A stretch of DNA of 64,000 nt from Hydrogeniiclostridium mannosilyticum (GTDB taxonomy: Bacteria; Bacillota; Clostridia; Oscillospirales; Acutalibacteraceae): positions 22,018 to 86,017 of the forward strand of contig NZ_QLYR01000012.1 in NCBI RefSeq assembly GCF_003268275.1, read 5' to 3'. This document shows, one piece after another, positions 54,548 to 63,460 of this stretch (positions are counted from its first letter, which is position 1; each line of letters opens with the position of its first letter). Below the pieces are notes generated by a model, which searched no databases, was not told where the DNA came from, and saw only the letters and a program-made list of their open reading frames with translations. The position numbers were made by a program, and so were the translations under genes.

Positions 54548-56287
54548 ATGTATTTTTTGAAACGATTCATTAAATATTACAAACCCTATAAGGCAGTCTT
54601 TTTCATTGATATGTTCTGTGCGATGATTGTCAGTCTGGTGGATTTGGCCTTTCCGCAAATTTTAAACCTGCTGACCAACCATCTGTTTACCCAAAACGCC
54701 GAGCTGATTCTGAAAAGCCTTCCCTGGCTCGGCCTGGGCCTTCTTGTGATGTATATCGTCCGCTACCTGGGCCGGTACTATATCACCTACCAGGGCCATG
54801 TGATGGGAGCGCGCATGGAAAGCGATATGCGCCAGGAACTTTTTGACCAGTACCAACGCCTGTCTTTTTCCTACTATGACCAGAATAATACCGGAGAAAT
54901 GATGAGCAAGCTTGTCTCTGACCTGTTTGACATCAGCGAGCTGGCGCATCATGGGCCAGAGAATATTTTCATTTCAATTCTGAAAATTATCGGTTCGTTT
55001 ATTCTCCTGCTTCTAATCAACATCCCCATGACGTTGATTCTGTTGGCTGTAACCGTTCTGATGCTGGTTTTCAGCGTTAATCAAAACAAGAAGATGCGCG
55101 CGGTATTTATGGATAACCGCCGAAAAATCGCCACGGTCAACGCCAGCCTGCAAGATAGCCTGGCCGGCATCCGGGTGGTAAAATCTTTTGCCAACGAACC
55201 GGTCGAGCACAAAAAATTTGAGCGCAGCAACCTTCAATTTCTTGACTCCAAGGAACGCAATTACAAGCGCATGGGCACTTTTCATGCTGGAAACAATTTT
55301 TTCCAGGGTATGCTGTTCTTAACCGTGCTTGTCAGCGGCGGCTTTTTTATTGCATTGGGGCAGATTAAAGCAACCGACCTTGCCATTTATGCACTGTATA
55401 TTAACATCTTTATCAACCCTATTGAGGTCCTGGTTGAATTTACTGAAATGTTCCAAAAGGGTTTTTCCGGCTTCAAACGGTTCGTCGAGGTCATTGATAC
55501 TCAACCAGAAATTGTCGACACGCCCGGCGCCAAGGACATTGGTGTTGTCAAGGGAGACATTGCCTATAACCATGTTTCTTTCAGCTACGATGATACCAAT
55601 ATGGTGCTTGAGGGCATCGACATTCAAATCCCTGCCGGTAAAACGGTGGCGCTTGTAGGCCCTTCCGGCGGCGGTAAAACGACGCTGTGCAGCCTGCTCC
55701 CCCGTTTTTACGATGTAACAGCCGGTTCTGTCACCATAGACGGGAAAGATGTACGAAACATAACACTGGAGAGCCTGCGCAAAGCTATTGGCATTGTCCA
55801 GCAGGATGTATACATGTTCGCCGGAACCATTCGGGACAACATTGCCTATGGTAAGCCCGATGCCACCATGGAGGAAATTGTCTCCGCCGCCAGGCAAGCT
55901 AATATTCATGAATTTGTCATGGGCCTGGAAGACGGTTACGACACCTATGTCGGCGAGCGGGGCGCACGGTTATCCGGCGGCCAAAAGCAGCGGATTTCTA
56001 TCGCTCGTGTTTTCCTGAAAAACCCAAAAATTCTGATTTTGGACGAGGCAACCTCCGCGTTGGATAATGAAAGCGAGCGTCATATTCAGGACAGCCTGGA
56101 GGAGCTTTCAAAAAACAGGACCACTATCGTTATTGCACATCGACTTTCCACCATCCGCCGCGCAGACGAGATTATTGTCATCAGCGACGACGGTATTGTA
56201 GAACGCGGCAATCATTCCTTTTTGCTTGAGAGGAATGGCCTTTACGCCAAATATTACAACATGCAGTTTGAAGGGCTTACAGATTAA
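54548..56287 (+). CDS. ABC exporter (homodimeric type)
   Basis: 579 residues: six-helix membrane domain (about residues 15-310), then an ATPase with Walker A GPSGGGKTT near residue 371, signature LSGGQKQR near 475, Walker B ILILDEATSALD near 495 and H-loop AHRLST. All catalytic residues are intact, so it can work as a homodimer, similar to MsbA/BmrA-type exporters. Substrate unknown. Confidence 0.9.
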   Translation: MYFLKRFIKYYKPYKAVFFIDMFCAMIVSLVDLAFPQILNLLTNHLFTQNAELILKSLPWLGLGLLVMYIVRYLGRYYITYQGHVMGARMESDMRQELFDQYQRLSFSYYDQNNTGEMMSKLVSDLFDISELAHHGPENIFISILKIIGSFILLLLINIPMTLILLAVTVLMLVFSVNQNKKMRAVFMDNRRKIATVNASLQDSLAGIRVVKSFANEPVEHKKFERSNLQFLDSKERNYKRMGTFHAGNNFFQGMLFLTVLVSGGFFIALGQIKATDLAIYALYINIFINPIEVLVEFTEMFQKGFSGFKRFVEVIDTQPEIVDTPGAKDIGVVKGDIAYNHVSFSYDDTNMVLEGIDIQIPAGKTVALVGPSGGGKTTLCSLLPRFYDVTAGSVTIDGKDVRNITLESLRKAIGIVQQDVYMFAGTIRDNIAYGKPDATMEEIVSAARQANIHEFVMGLEDGYDTYVGERGARLSGGQKQRISIARVFLKNPKILILDEATSALDNESERHIQDSLEELSKNRTTIVIAHRLSTIRRADEIIVISDDGIVERGNHSFLLERNGLYAKYYNMQFEGLTD

Positions 56288-56305
56288 ATAAGCAGCCCTT
56301 CCTGT

Positions 56306-56346
56306 GAAAATCCCCGCTCCGGTATGATATCGAAGCGGGGATTTTC
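56306..56346. terminator. Bidirectional terminator
   Basis: GAAAATCCCCGCT and AGCGGGGATTTTC form a 13-bp stem with U-tracts possible on both strands, between convergent genes. Confidence 0.9.
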
Positions 56347-56364
56347 AATTTTGCAAAAAACAGC

Positions 56365-56960
56365 TCAAGGGGCCAGGTACCCCTTCTCTATGGATTCCTG
56401 AATCATTCCTTCTACAATCGGCCACAAGGCGGGAATATCTGTGCGTACCGGTTCCAGGCGCTTATAGACCTTATCGCTGGTAACATGCCCCAGCAGCCAG
56501 GTATGCCCTTTCGTAACATAATTGCTGAGAAACGGCTGCAAGCGGTCGATTGCAGCCGCATAACGGGCATCCGGAGTTTCCATCGCGTCAAACTCTTCCC
56601 ACAACGACCGCAGCTCCATCCCTTGACTCGCCGGCAGTTGTGTAAAAAGCTTATCCGCAGACTGCCGCTCGCGCATATCCTTGTTCACATTGGCCTGCTC
56701 GTCAAAAGCGAAAGTATCTCCGGCATAAATTTCCACCAAATCATGCACCAAGGCCATCTTGAGAACACGTTCCTGGTTGACCCCCTCGCCCGCATACTCA
56801 AAAAAAGCATAGCAATCATGGCAAAATGCCAGGAATGCTCCGCATCCGTTTCCCGACGGCTCTCATCCATCAGAACTGTGCGGCGCAGAATATTTTTCAT
56901 TTTATCCACTTCAATGGCAAAACGCAGCTGTTGTTTCAGCCGGGACTCCTGATTTTCCAT
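56365..56960 (-). pseudogene. HD-domain phosphohydrolase, frameshifted
   Basis: The N-terminal half (from MENQESRLKQQL at 56960) carries ETDAEHSWHFAMIAML and then leaves frame. The second half, in another frame, starts around MALVHDLVEIYAGDT and ends at 56365. The two make one HD-domain metal-dependent phosphohydrolase (YfbR/5'-nucleotidase-like, histidines in EHSWH and HD in VHDLVE). One missing base in the seven-A run at 56800-56806 explains the break; eight would restore LFFEYAGEGVN. The enzyme, if intact, would dephosphorylate nucleotides or related compounds. Confidence 0.75.
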
Positions 56961-57485
56961 TTTTAAACACTTCCCTTTTCACAGCTATAAGTTAATCATG
57001 AGATAGCGAGGATTTACTGCCGCCCTGTAAGCAGTATCCGTGCACTTTACTAAATTGCTCTTAGGGTTGCGCCCCATCCGACAACGATCGCTTCCCCGCA
57101 ACCGCTCCGCGGGCTGTTGCCATTATACCACAGAAGCCTCCCTCCTGCCAGATAAAACAAAAAGATAACAAACTGTTTTCCCTCCCCGGCCCCTGACTTA
57201 CGGCCCAGGCGCTAATATGAGATAATCACAATAAAACCGCTTAAAATATCTTTCGATAGGCTGACGGAAGGCTCCCGCATATTGTACATGGGGCCTCTTT
57301 TCTGCCCTAGCCATAGCGGCTGCCCACAGACATATTACCACTGACCGCTATTTATTCCGGGGCCTAAACAACGGCGGCCTGCTGCTGTCTCTAAAAAAAT
57401 ATTCACCTCATCGGATATACAAGCCATATATTAGTAATTATGAATTAAAAATTATAGTAGAAATTATAAACTCCAGCACAAACAT
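56961..57485. other. Intergenic region without recognised features
   Basis: About 520 bases between the divergent HD gene and ABC-F gene. I found no gene with a ribosome site and no convincing RNA structure. Confidence 0.35.
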
Positions 57486-57518
57486 CTATTTTAAAATAGG
57501 TGTAATTTATAGTATAAT
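57486..57518 (+). promoter_or_regulatory. Promoter with palindrome before the ABC-F gene
   Basis: TTTAAA at 57490, 17 bases, TATAAT at 57513. The perfect 14-base palindrome CTATTTTAAAATAG (57486-57499) covers the -35 region, as a repressor site might. Confidence 0.55.
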
Positions 57519-57579
57519 TATATTTTAATAAGATTATAGGCTTACTGCCTGAATATGGAAGGAATTAACGGAGGAACGC

Positions 57580-59175
57580 ATGATAACGGTATCTGATTTA
57601 ACACTTAGCTTTAGCGGGCAGACACTTTTTTCCCACGTAAACCTGCTTTTTACAGAAGGCAACTGCTACGGGGTAATTGGTGCAAATGGTGCAGGAAAAT
57701 CCACCTTTTTAAAGATATTATCCGGCGAGCTGGAGCCAAGCAAGGGCGAAGTCAGCATCGCTGCCAAGCTGCGCATGTCCATTCTGAAACAGGACCACCA
57801 TGCATTTAATGATTATACTGTATTTGACACCATTCTAATGGGCAATCAACGCCTGTATGACATCATGAAACAAAAGGACGCGCTTTACGCCAAGGAAGAC
57901 TTTTCTGAGGCCGACGGGGACCTTGCCGCTGAGCTTGAAGCAGAATTTGCGGAGCTCAACGGCTGGGAGGCTGAGACCGAGGCGGGGAAGCTTTTGCAGG
58001 GCCTGGGGCTGGATAACGGGCTTTTATATGACCGGATGGAAACACTGCCGGGCAATGTCAAGGTCAAGGTTCTGCTAGCCCGCGCCTTGTTCGGCCAACC
58101 GGATATCATCCTGCTGGACGAGCCTACCAACGACCTCGACGTACACTCTATCCACTGGCTGGAGGATTGGCTTGCGGAGTTCCCCGGCACTGTTATTGTC
58201 GTCTCTCATGACCGCCATTTTCTAAACAATGTCTGTACCCATATTGTCGACATAGATTATGGAAAAATTAAGATGTATGTCGGCAACTACGATTTTTGGT
58301 ACGACTCCAGCCAATTGATCCAGCGCATGCTGCGCGACCAAAATAAAAAAGCGGAGGAAAAAATCAAGGAGCTGCAAACCTTTATTCAGCGCTTCTCCGC
58401 CAACAAGAGTAAATCCCGCCAGGCAACTTCTCGCAAAAAACTGCTGGATAAAATTACGGTCGAGGAGATGCCCGCCTCCAGCCGCCGCTACCCCTATGTC
58501 GGTTTTTCTATGGACCGTGAGCCCGGCAAGGAGATTCTCACGGTGGAAAACCTCTGCAAAACAATAGACGGTGAACCGGTGCTAAGCCAGCTGAGCTTCC
58601 GGGTGGAAAAGGGCGATAAAATCGCCTTTGCCGGCCAGGACACCGCTAAAACTGCCTTGTTTAAAATTTTGATGGAAGAAGAAGCGCCCGATGCAGGCAG
58701 CTTTAAATGGGGCGTTTCCACCAGCCGCTCCTATTTCCCGCTGGACTCTTCCCCCTTCTTCAATGGCTGTACCCTCAGTATTTTGAGATGGCTCGAGCAA
58801 TACTCCAAGGATACCACAGAGACCTACCTGCGCGGCTTTCTCGGTAAAATGCTGTTCAGCGGCGATGATGTCAACAAGCCGGTCAGCGTCCTTTCCGGAG
58901 GCGAGAAGGTCCGCTGCATGCTCTCACGCATGATGATGTTCGGTTCCAATGTTTTGATTCTGGACCAGCCGACCAACCACCTGGATTTGGAGTCTATTAC
59001 CGCAGTCAACAATGGCCTTTCAGAATTTGGCGGCATTGTCCTCTTTAGCTCTCACGACCACCAGCTGATGCAAACCGTTGCCAACCGAGTGATTGAAATT
59101 ACAGAGGATGGCTGTATAGACCGCCGATGCACCTATGATGAATATCTGGAGCAGCGGGAAGGCCTTATTGAATAA
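57580..59175 (+). CDS. ABC-F family ATPase
   Basis: 531 residues with two ABC domains and no membrane helices, the layout of ribosome-associated ABC-F proteins. First domain: Walker A GANGAGKST near residue 36, IILLDEPTNDLD; linker rich in charged residues near 250-300 (P-site tRNA motif region). Second domain: LSGGEKVR and LILDQPTNHLD, but its Walker A reads GQDTAKTAL, lacking the usual GKS/T glycine. The first signature is LPGNVKVK instead of LSGG. Closest in type to YbiT/YkpA. It likely tunes translation rather than exporting drugs. Confidence 0.88.
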   Translation: MITVSDLTLSFSGQTLFSHVNLLFTEGNCYGVIGANGAGKSTFLKILSGELEPSKGEVSIAAKLRMSILKQDHHAFNDYTVFDTILMGNQRLYDIMKQKDALYAKEDFSEADGDLAAELEAEFAELNGWEAETEAGKLLQGLGLDNGLLYDRMETLPGNVKVKVLLARALFGQPDIILLDEPTNDLDVHSIHWLEDWLAEFPGTVIVVSHDRHFLNNVCTHIVDIDYGKIKMYVGNYDFWYDSSQLIQRMLRDQNKKAEEKIKELQTFIQRFSANKSKSRQATSRKKLLDKITVEEMPASSRRYPYVGFSMDREPGKEILTVENLCKTIDGEPVLSQLSFRVEKGDKIAFAGQDTAKTALFKILMEEEAPDAGSFKWGVSTSRSYFPLDSSPFFNGCTLSILRWLEQYSKDTTETYLRGFLGKMLFSGDDVNKPVSVLSGGEKVRCMLSRMMMFGSNVLILDQPTNHLDLESITAVNNGLSEFGGIVLFSSHDHQLMQTVANRVIEITEDGCIDRRCTYDEYLEQREGLIE

Positions 59176-59249
59176 GCGTTAATATTCCGCTTTTCTTTAT
59201 TTGTGTACAATATACACAGTTTATTCACAGCTGTTTTACAAATAGATCG

Positions 59250-59278
59250 TTGTAACCCGTTCTTATTTCCTTTATAAT
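59250..59278 (+). promoter_or_regulatory. Promoter of citrate synthase
   Basis: TTGTAA, 17 bases, TATAAT, about 140 bases before the chosen start codon. Confidence 0.7.
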
Positions 59279-59419
59279 TAATAATATAATATTTTACAAA
59301 CGTAATCATTGAGGTTGAAAATAAACAGGCTCTGTTCCTTCTCTGCTTACCCGTCTGCTTTATTTTCCCTGTTGAGGATCCGGAACGAATAAAAATCAAT
59401 GAAAAAGGAGCGTGTAGCC

Positions 59420-60814
59420 ATGGCCAAAAAAGAACAGGATGATTTTTTTGAGATTACCCCGGAAATTGAAGCCTTAACGACAAAGTGTAAAGAACACAGT
59501 ACCATTGACACCGGCCTTTATGCCAAATATGATGTAAAACGCGGCCTGCGGGATATTAACGGGAACGGTGTTTTGACCGGCCTGACCGAAATTTCAGAAA
59601 TCGTCTCCAGTAAAAAGATAGACGGCAAATCGGTTCCCTGTGAAGGTAAACTCTATTACCGCGGGTATGACATTGAGAAAGTGGTGGCAGGCTTTGTCCG
59701 CGAAAAAAGGTTTGGGTTTGAAGAAACCATCTACCTGCTTTTATTCGGGAATCTTCCTACCGCCGGGCAGCTCGCTGACTTTAAACAGGTTCTAAATAAA
59801 TACAGAACCCTTCCAACTAATTTTGTTCGTGATATTATCATGAAAGCCCCCACCCAGGATATGATGAACACCCTGGCGCGCAGCGTGCTGACATTATATG
59901 CATATGACGAAAAAGCAAACGATACCTCTCTGGAAAACGTTCTGCGCCAGTGTCTGGAAATGATTGCCCTGTTCCCGCAATTGGCCGTCTACGGCTATCA
60001 GGCCTACGCGCATGACACGGATCGGCTCAATAACAGCTTCTTTATCCATGCGCCGCAGCCCGATCTTTCAATTGCGGAAAATATTCTATATATGCTGCGC
60101 ATTGACAATAAATACAGCGATCTTGAAGCCCGCATCCTCGACTTGGCCCTGGTTCTTCACGCAGAGCACGGCGGCGGCAACAACTCTACCTTCACAACTC
60201 ATGTTGTCGCTTCTTCCGGTTCTGACGCTTATTCTGTTATTGCCGCCGCATTGGGCTCTCTGAAAGGGCCGCGCCATGGCGGCGCCAACATCAAGGTTGT
60301 GCGCATGTTCGAGGATATGAAAGAACAAATAGACGACTGGGATGACGAGGAGAAGGTAGCCGCTTATCTGCGTGCCCTGTTGCATAAAGAAGCCTTTGAC
60401 CGCGCAGGCCTAATTTATGGTATGGGGCATGCTGTTTACTCTATTTCCGACCCGCGCGCTAATATTTTCAAAACCTTTGTTGAAAGTCTGGCAAAAGAAA
60501 AAGGGATGGACCGCGAATACCGCCTTTACGCAATGGTGGAACGCCTGGCGCCTCAAGTTATTGCCGATGAACGTAAGATTTACAAAGGCGTCAGCGCAAA
60601 CATTGACTTTTACAGCGGTTTTGTTTACCATATGCTGGGCCTGCCCACCGAGCTTTTCACGCCGGTTTTTGCTATGGCGAGAATCGCCGGATGGAGCGCT
60701 CATCTTTTGGAAGAGCAAATCAACGTTGGAAAGATTATCCGTCCTGCTTACAAGAGCATCTCCGAGCACCGTGAATATCTTCCCCTTTCGGAACGCGGCG
60801 CTACCGGCAGCTAA
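59420..60814 (+). CDS. gltA: Citrate synthase
   Basis: 464 residues condensing acetyl-CoA and oxaloacetate to citrate in the cytoplasm. Catalytic histidines are in AEHGGGNNSTF and MGHAVY, with GPRHGGAN between and the Asp in NIDFYSGF. The N-terminal 40 residues before the fold are longer than in the E. coli enzyme, as in other clostridial proteins. I chose the ATG at 59420, 9 bases after AAGGAG, over one at 59399. Monocistronic. It probably supplies 2-oxoglutarate for glutamate rather than a full cycle. Confidence 0.93.
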   Translation: MAKKEQDDFFEITPEIEALTTKCKEHSTIDTGLYAKYDVKRGLRDINGNGVLTGLTEISEIVSSKKIDGKSVPCEGKLYYRGYDIEKVVAGFVREKRFGFEETIYLLLFGNLPTAGQLADFKQVLNKYRTLPTNFVRDIIMKAPTQDMMNTLARSVLTLYAYDEKANDTSLENVLRQCLEMIALFPQLAVYGYQAYAHDTDRLNNSFFIHAPQPDLSIAENILYMLRIDNKYSDLEARILDLALVLHAEHGGGNNSTFTTHVVASSGSDAYSVIAAALGSLKGPRHGGANIKVVRMFEDMKEQIDDWDDEEKVAAYLRALLHKEAFDRAGLIYGMGHAVYSISDPRANIFKTFVESLAKEKGMDREYRLYAMVERLAPQVIADERKIYKGVSANIDFYSGFVYHMLGLPTELFTPVFAMARIAGWSAHLLEEQINVGKIIRPAYKSISEHREYLPLSERGATGS

Positions 60815-60849
60815 TCCGTATTTAACAGACGCCGCCATATCAATAAATC

Positions 60850-60891
60850 ACGCGCCTCGTCAGGGAAAATCCCATGATAAGGCGCGTTTTA
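60850..60891 (+). terminator. Terminator after citrate synthase
   Basis: ACGCGCCT and AGGCGCGT enclose a smaller GGG/CCC hairpin and are followed by TTTTAGTT. Confidence 0.75.
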
Positions 60892-61059
60892 GTTGTGAGA
60901 AGATTCGTCCATCGTAGGTCCTCTCATTCACTTTAGCCTTCTGTACGGAGCAGAACGAGCTCCTTGCACTGGGGATTTTGTGTGATTCTGCCGAACCGTT
61001 GCATTTTCCTAAGCATACATCTATAATAAGGCTAACTGGCGAAGAAGGGGAGAAATTGC

Positions 61060-61497
61060 ATGCGCGTCATCAAAGAATTTAAAGAGTTTATTTCCCGGGG
61101 CAATGTGATTGACATGGCAGTCGGCGTTATTGTAGGCAGCGCTTTTACCGCCATTGTAAATTCACTTGTCAACGATATTTTTTCACCCGTAATTGGGCTG
61201 TTAACCGGCGGCATGGATTTTTCAAGCTTGTACATCACCTTGGGCGCAGGCGAAAATGCCCCTAAGCTTAATTACGGCGCATTCCTGTCAGCTGTCATCA
61301 ATTTTTTACTCATTGCTGTTGTCGTTTTTCTATTTGTAAAGCTCGTCAACCACCTTCGCAGGAAAAAACCGGAGGCGCCGGCGAGGCCGGCCGAGCAGAC
61401 ATGCCCTTACTGCAAGTCTAAAATTGCAATAGACGCCGTTCGCTGCCCGCATTGCACCTCGATGCTGCTCTCTGAGCATGAACGCTCAGAAGACTAG
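61060..61497 (+). CDS. mscL: Large-conductance mechanosensitive channel with zinc-ribbon tail
   Basis: 145 residues. N-terminal KEFKEFISRGNVIDMAVGVIVG and two membrane helices are those of MscL, a pentameric pore that opens under membrane tension to release solutes on osmotic downshock. After the second helix the usual charged C-terminal bundle is replaced by CPYCKSKIAIDAVRCPHC, two CxxC knuckles that would bind zinc on the cytoplasmic side. Confidence 0.93.
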   Translation: MRVIKEFKEFISRGNVIDMAVGVIVGSAFTAIVNSLVNDIFSPVIGLLTGGMDFSSLYITLGAGENAPKLNYGAFLSAVINFLLIAVVVFLFVKLVNHLRRKKPEAPARPAEQTCPYCKSKIAIDAVRCPHCTSMLLSEHERSED

Positions 61498-61548
61498 GTT
61501 CTGGCGGGTTAAAGGCCTTTTCAGAGAACAAGCCTCCTCAAAAAAACA

Positions 61549-61591
61549 CCTGCTGTCCCCCTCTCTGGTTTGGGTTTCAGCAGGCATTTTT
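61549..61591 (+). terminator. Terminator after mscL
   Basis: CCTGCTG and CAGCAGG with a 22-base loop, followed by CATTTTTTAT. Confidence 0.65.
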
Positions 61592-61609
61592 TATCTTTCA
61601 CTCGTGCTA

Positions 61610-61867
61610 TTATTTCCGTAAACCGGAAAAAAGCCCCTTCTTCTCATAAGGTACTTTCGTCACTGACAATACCCGGTACCCTGTAGCGTCAATCGCCTTG
61701 CAAAGCTCTTCCTCTGAAATATCTGTTTCGGTCAAAAGGACTGCCTGCCCCTTACTATGGGACGCGGAAACCTTTTTGACCGGGAAAGCCTTGCGTATAG
61801 CGTCATTCACATGCGCCTCACACATCCCGCACATCATACCGTCAATTTTCACTGTGATTTGAAGCAT
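61610..61867 (-). CDS. Heavy-metal-associated (HMA) domain protein
   Basis: 85 residues. HMA fold with GMMCGMCEAHV, the paired cysteines that bind Cu(I) or another soft metal, and a C-terminal extension ending GLFSGLRK. Such proteins act as cytoplasmic copper chaperones or metal sensors. The start at 61867 follows GAAAGGATGGAG; an upstream frame has no family residues. No copper ATPase is nearby. Confidence 0.85.
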   Translation of the reverse strand: MLQITVKIDGMMCGMCEAHVNDAIRKAFPVKKVSASHSKGQAVLLTETDISEEELCKAIDATGYRVLSVTKVPYEKKGLFSGLRK

Positions 61868-61939
61868 AATATCTCCATCCTTTCTCTTCCCACACTTTTC
61901 AGCGCTTCTGCTGGCTATTGCTGAGGTTATCAGCCTCAT

Positions 61940-61970
61940 AAAACCAACGGGATAACAACCTGTTGGTTTT
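61940..61970. promoter_or_regulatory. Inverted repeat upstream of the HMA gene
   Basis: AAAACCAAC and GTTGGTTTT separated by 13 bases that include a further CAACC half-site. It lies about 70 bases before the HMA start and could be an operator. As an RNA it could also act as a weak terminator in the plus direction. Confidence 0.4.
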
Positions 61971-62099
61971 TATTGAGCCCTCAAGTTAGTTTATATTAAC
62001 TCAAGACTGAAAAAAACGCCGCTTTGAAAACGGCTGTGCTGTCGCTGTATGAAAAACAATCGCTGTTCGTCACAGTCAAATATTTTATGTTTAATAGTA

Positions 62100-62312
62100 T
62101 TATAACACCTCATTGCGCAAAAGACAATATAATTTGGCTATGTACATTGACAAAAGCCATTCCACCGCGCTTCCGGTGCTTAACCGTGTAGCAGTATGGA
62201 CTGCCTCCGTTTCTTTTGCCACGGCATGTATACCTGCCAATAAAGCCTTCCCGTTCGGTATATACTTTTTTAAAGCCTGGAGCATATTGGATTCATTAAA
62301 AATTCCAGACAT
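62100..62312 (-). CDS. Small hypothetical protein
   Basis: 70 residues starting MSGIFNESNMLQALKKYIP, with AGGAGG 8 bases before the ATG. I recognise no family. The regular N-terminus followed by a less ordered tail (HTATRLSTGSAVEWLL) looks like the start of a longer protein cut short. It lies between hsdS and the HMA gene on the same strand. Confidence 0.45.
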   Translation of the reverse strand: MSGIFNESNMLQALKKYIPNGKALLAGIHAVAKETEAVHTATRLSTGSAVEWLLSMYIAKLYCLLRNEVL

Positions 62313-62371
62313 ATCAACGTCCTCCTACATGTGTGGCTGCTAACGGCAATAGCGCCTTTTAGGCAGCTTTC

Positions 62372-63460
62372 CTATATTTGCAGGGCTGAAACATCAATCT
62401 CGCCGGACATCAGCTTCGGGAGAAGGGAGTCTCTTAGTGATGCCAGTCTGATATTTTCAAGAGAGTTATTTTTCATCTTCATAAATAAAGCAGAGACAAC
62501 GCTTCCAAAGTCTCTCAAATTCCTTTCGCTTGGACGCGGCATTACAAATTGACCGATTATATCTGCTGACACACGCTGTCGACCACTGCTGCCGTTCATG
62601 TTTTTAACCGCATAATCCACAAATGCGGGATAGCGTGCAAGACAGTACAGATACTCAGGCGGTATACCTTCCTTGGGTGCAAGGACAATATACTCTGTTG
62701 ACCCAAACGCGACTTCCTTATTATCAAGGAAGTCAATATAGGCAGTCTTCCCATTTTCAAGGCAGGGCGTAATTCTGGCTAACAATGTGTCACCATTGGA
62801 GAAACGCATACCTCCCGTGAACGGCTTCATTTTCCAGCCGGAGGGGAATGCACCAGAGGTTGAAAGCTGCGACATATCAATATAGCGTGCAACCTCATTC
62901 TTAGAAAGAGAACGCTTCGGGTTAAGACATGCTATCTCTGATACCAGACAATCTGAATTACCCGCTTCAATCATAAGCCGGTCAAATAGAGCGAAAGCTT
63001 GCCGCTCCAAGTTCTCGTTTATCTTGTCGTTCAGTTCGATTTTGTCGTCGAGGGAACGCAAAATCAATGCGATCTTATTTTGAACAACATACGGCGGAAT
63101 TGTCACTTGAATATTATTCAAGATTTCTTGTGTTAAAAGAGGTTGGCTTGTTCCGATATGCCTATGATTTAATTGTAGAGAACTTAAAAGATAATAAAGA
63201 TATTCGATATTATCATTATTTGATATTCCACATATTGCATTATCTGAAATCCAACATTTACTGTATTCACGAAAAACACTGCCACAATAAGCACCTACAC
63301 GCCCTATGACAACACAATTTTCGTTATTCCATTCATTCGTATATCCAAGTATACCATTACCACCGTAAACTGGAAATTTTCCTACTGTTTTCGGACGCTT
63401 TTTTCCATTTTTAAAAGTCATTATAGAACCTAAATTACAAGCTTTCCACTCACAACTCAT
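62372..63460 (-). CDS. hsdS: Type I restriction enzyme specificity subunit
   Basis: 362 residues with two target-recognition domains, each beginning with the variable DNA-contact half and ending with a conserved helix (LRSLDDKIELNDKINENLERQA after the first; NSLENIRLASLRDSLLPKLMSGEI after the second). It tells the methylase and nuclease which bipartite sequence to bind. The ATG at 63460 overlaps the end of hsdM. It is full length. Confidence 0.92.
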   Translation of the reverse strand: MSCEWKACNLGSIMTFKNGKKRPKTVGKFPVYGGNGILGYTNEWNNENCVVIGRVGAYCGSVFREYSKCWISDNAICGISNNDNIEYLYYLLSSLQLNHRHIGTSQPLLTQEILNNIQVTIPPYVVQNKIALILRSLDDKIELNDKINENLERQAFALFDRLMIEAGNSDCLVSEIACLNPKRSLSKNEVARYIDMSQLSTSGAFPSGWKMKPFTGGMRFSNGDTLLARITPCLENGKTAYIDFLDNKEVAFGSTEYIVLAPKEGIPPEYLYCLARYPAFVDYAVKNMNGSSGRQRVSADIIGQFVMPRPSERNLRDFGSVVSALFMKMKNNSLENIRLASLRDSLLPKLMSGEIDVSALQI

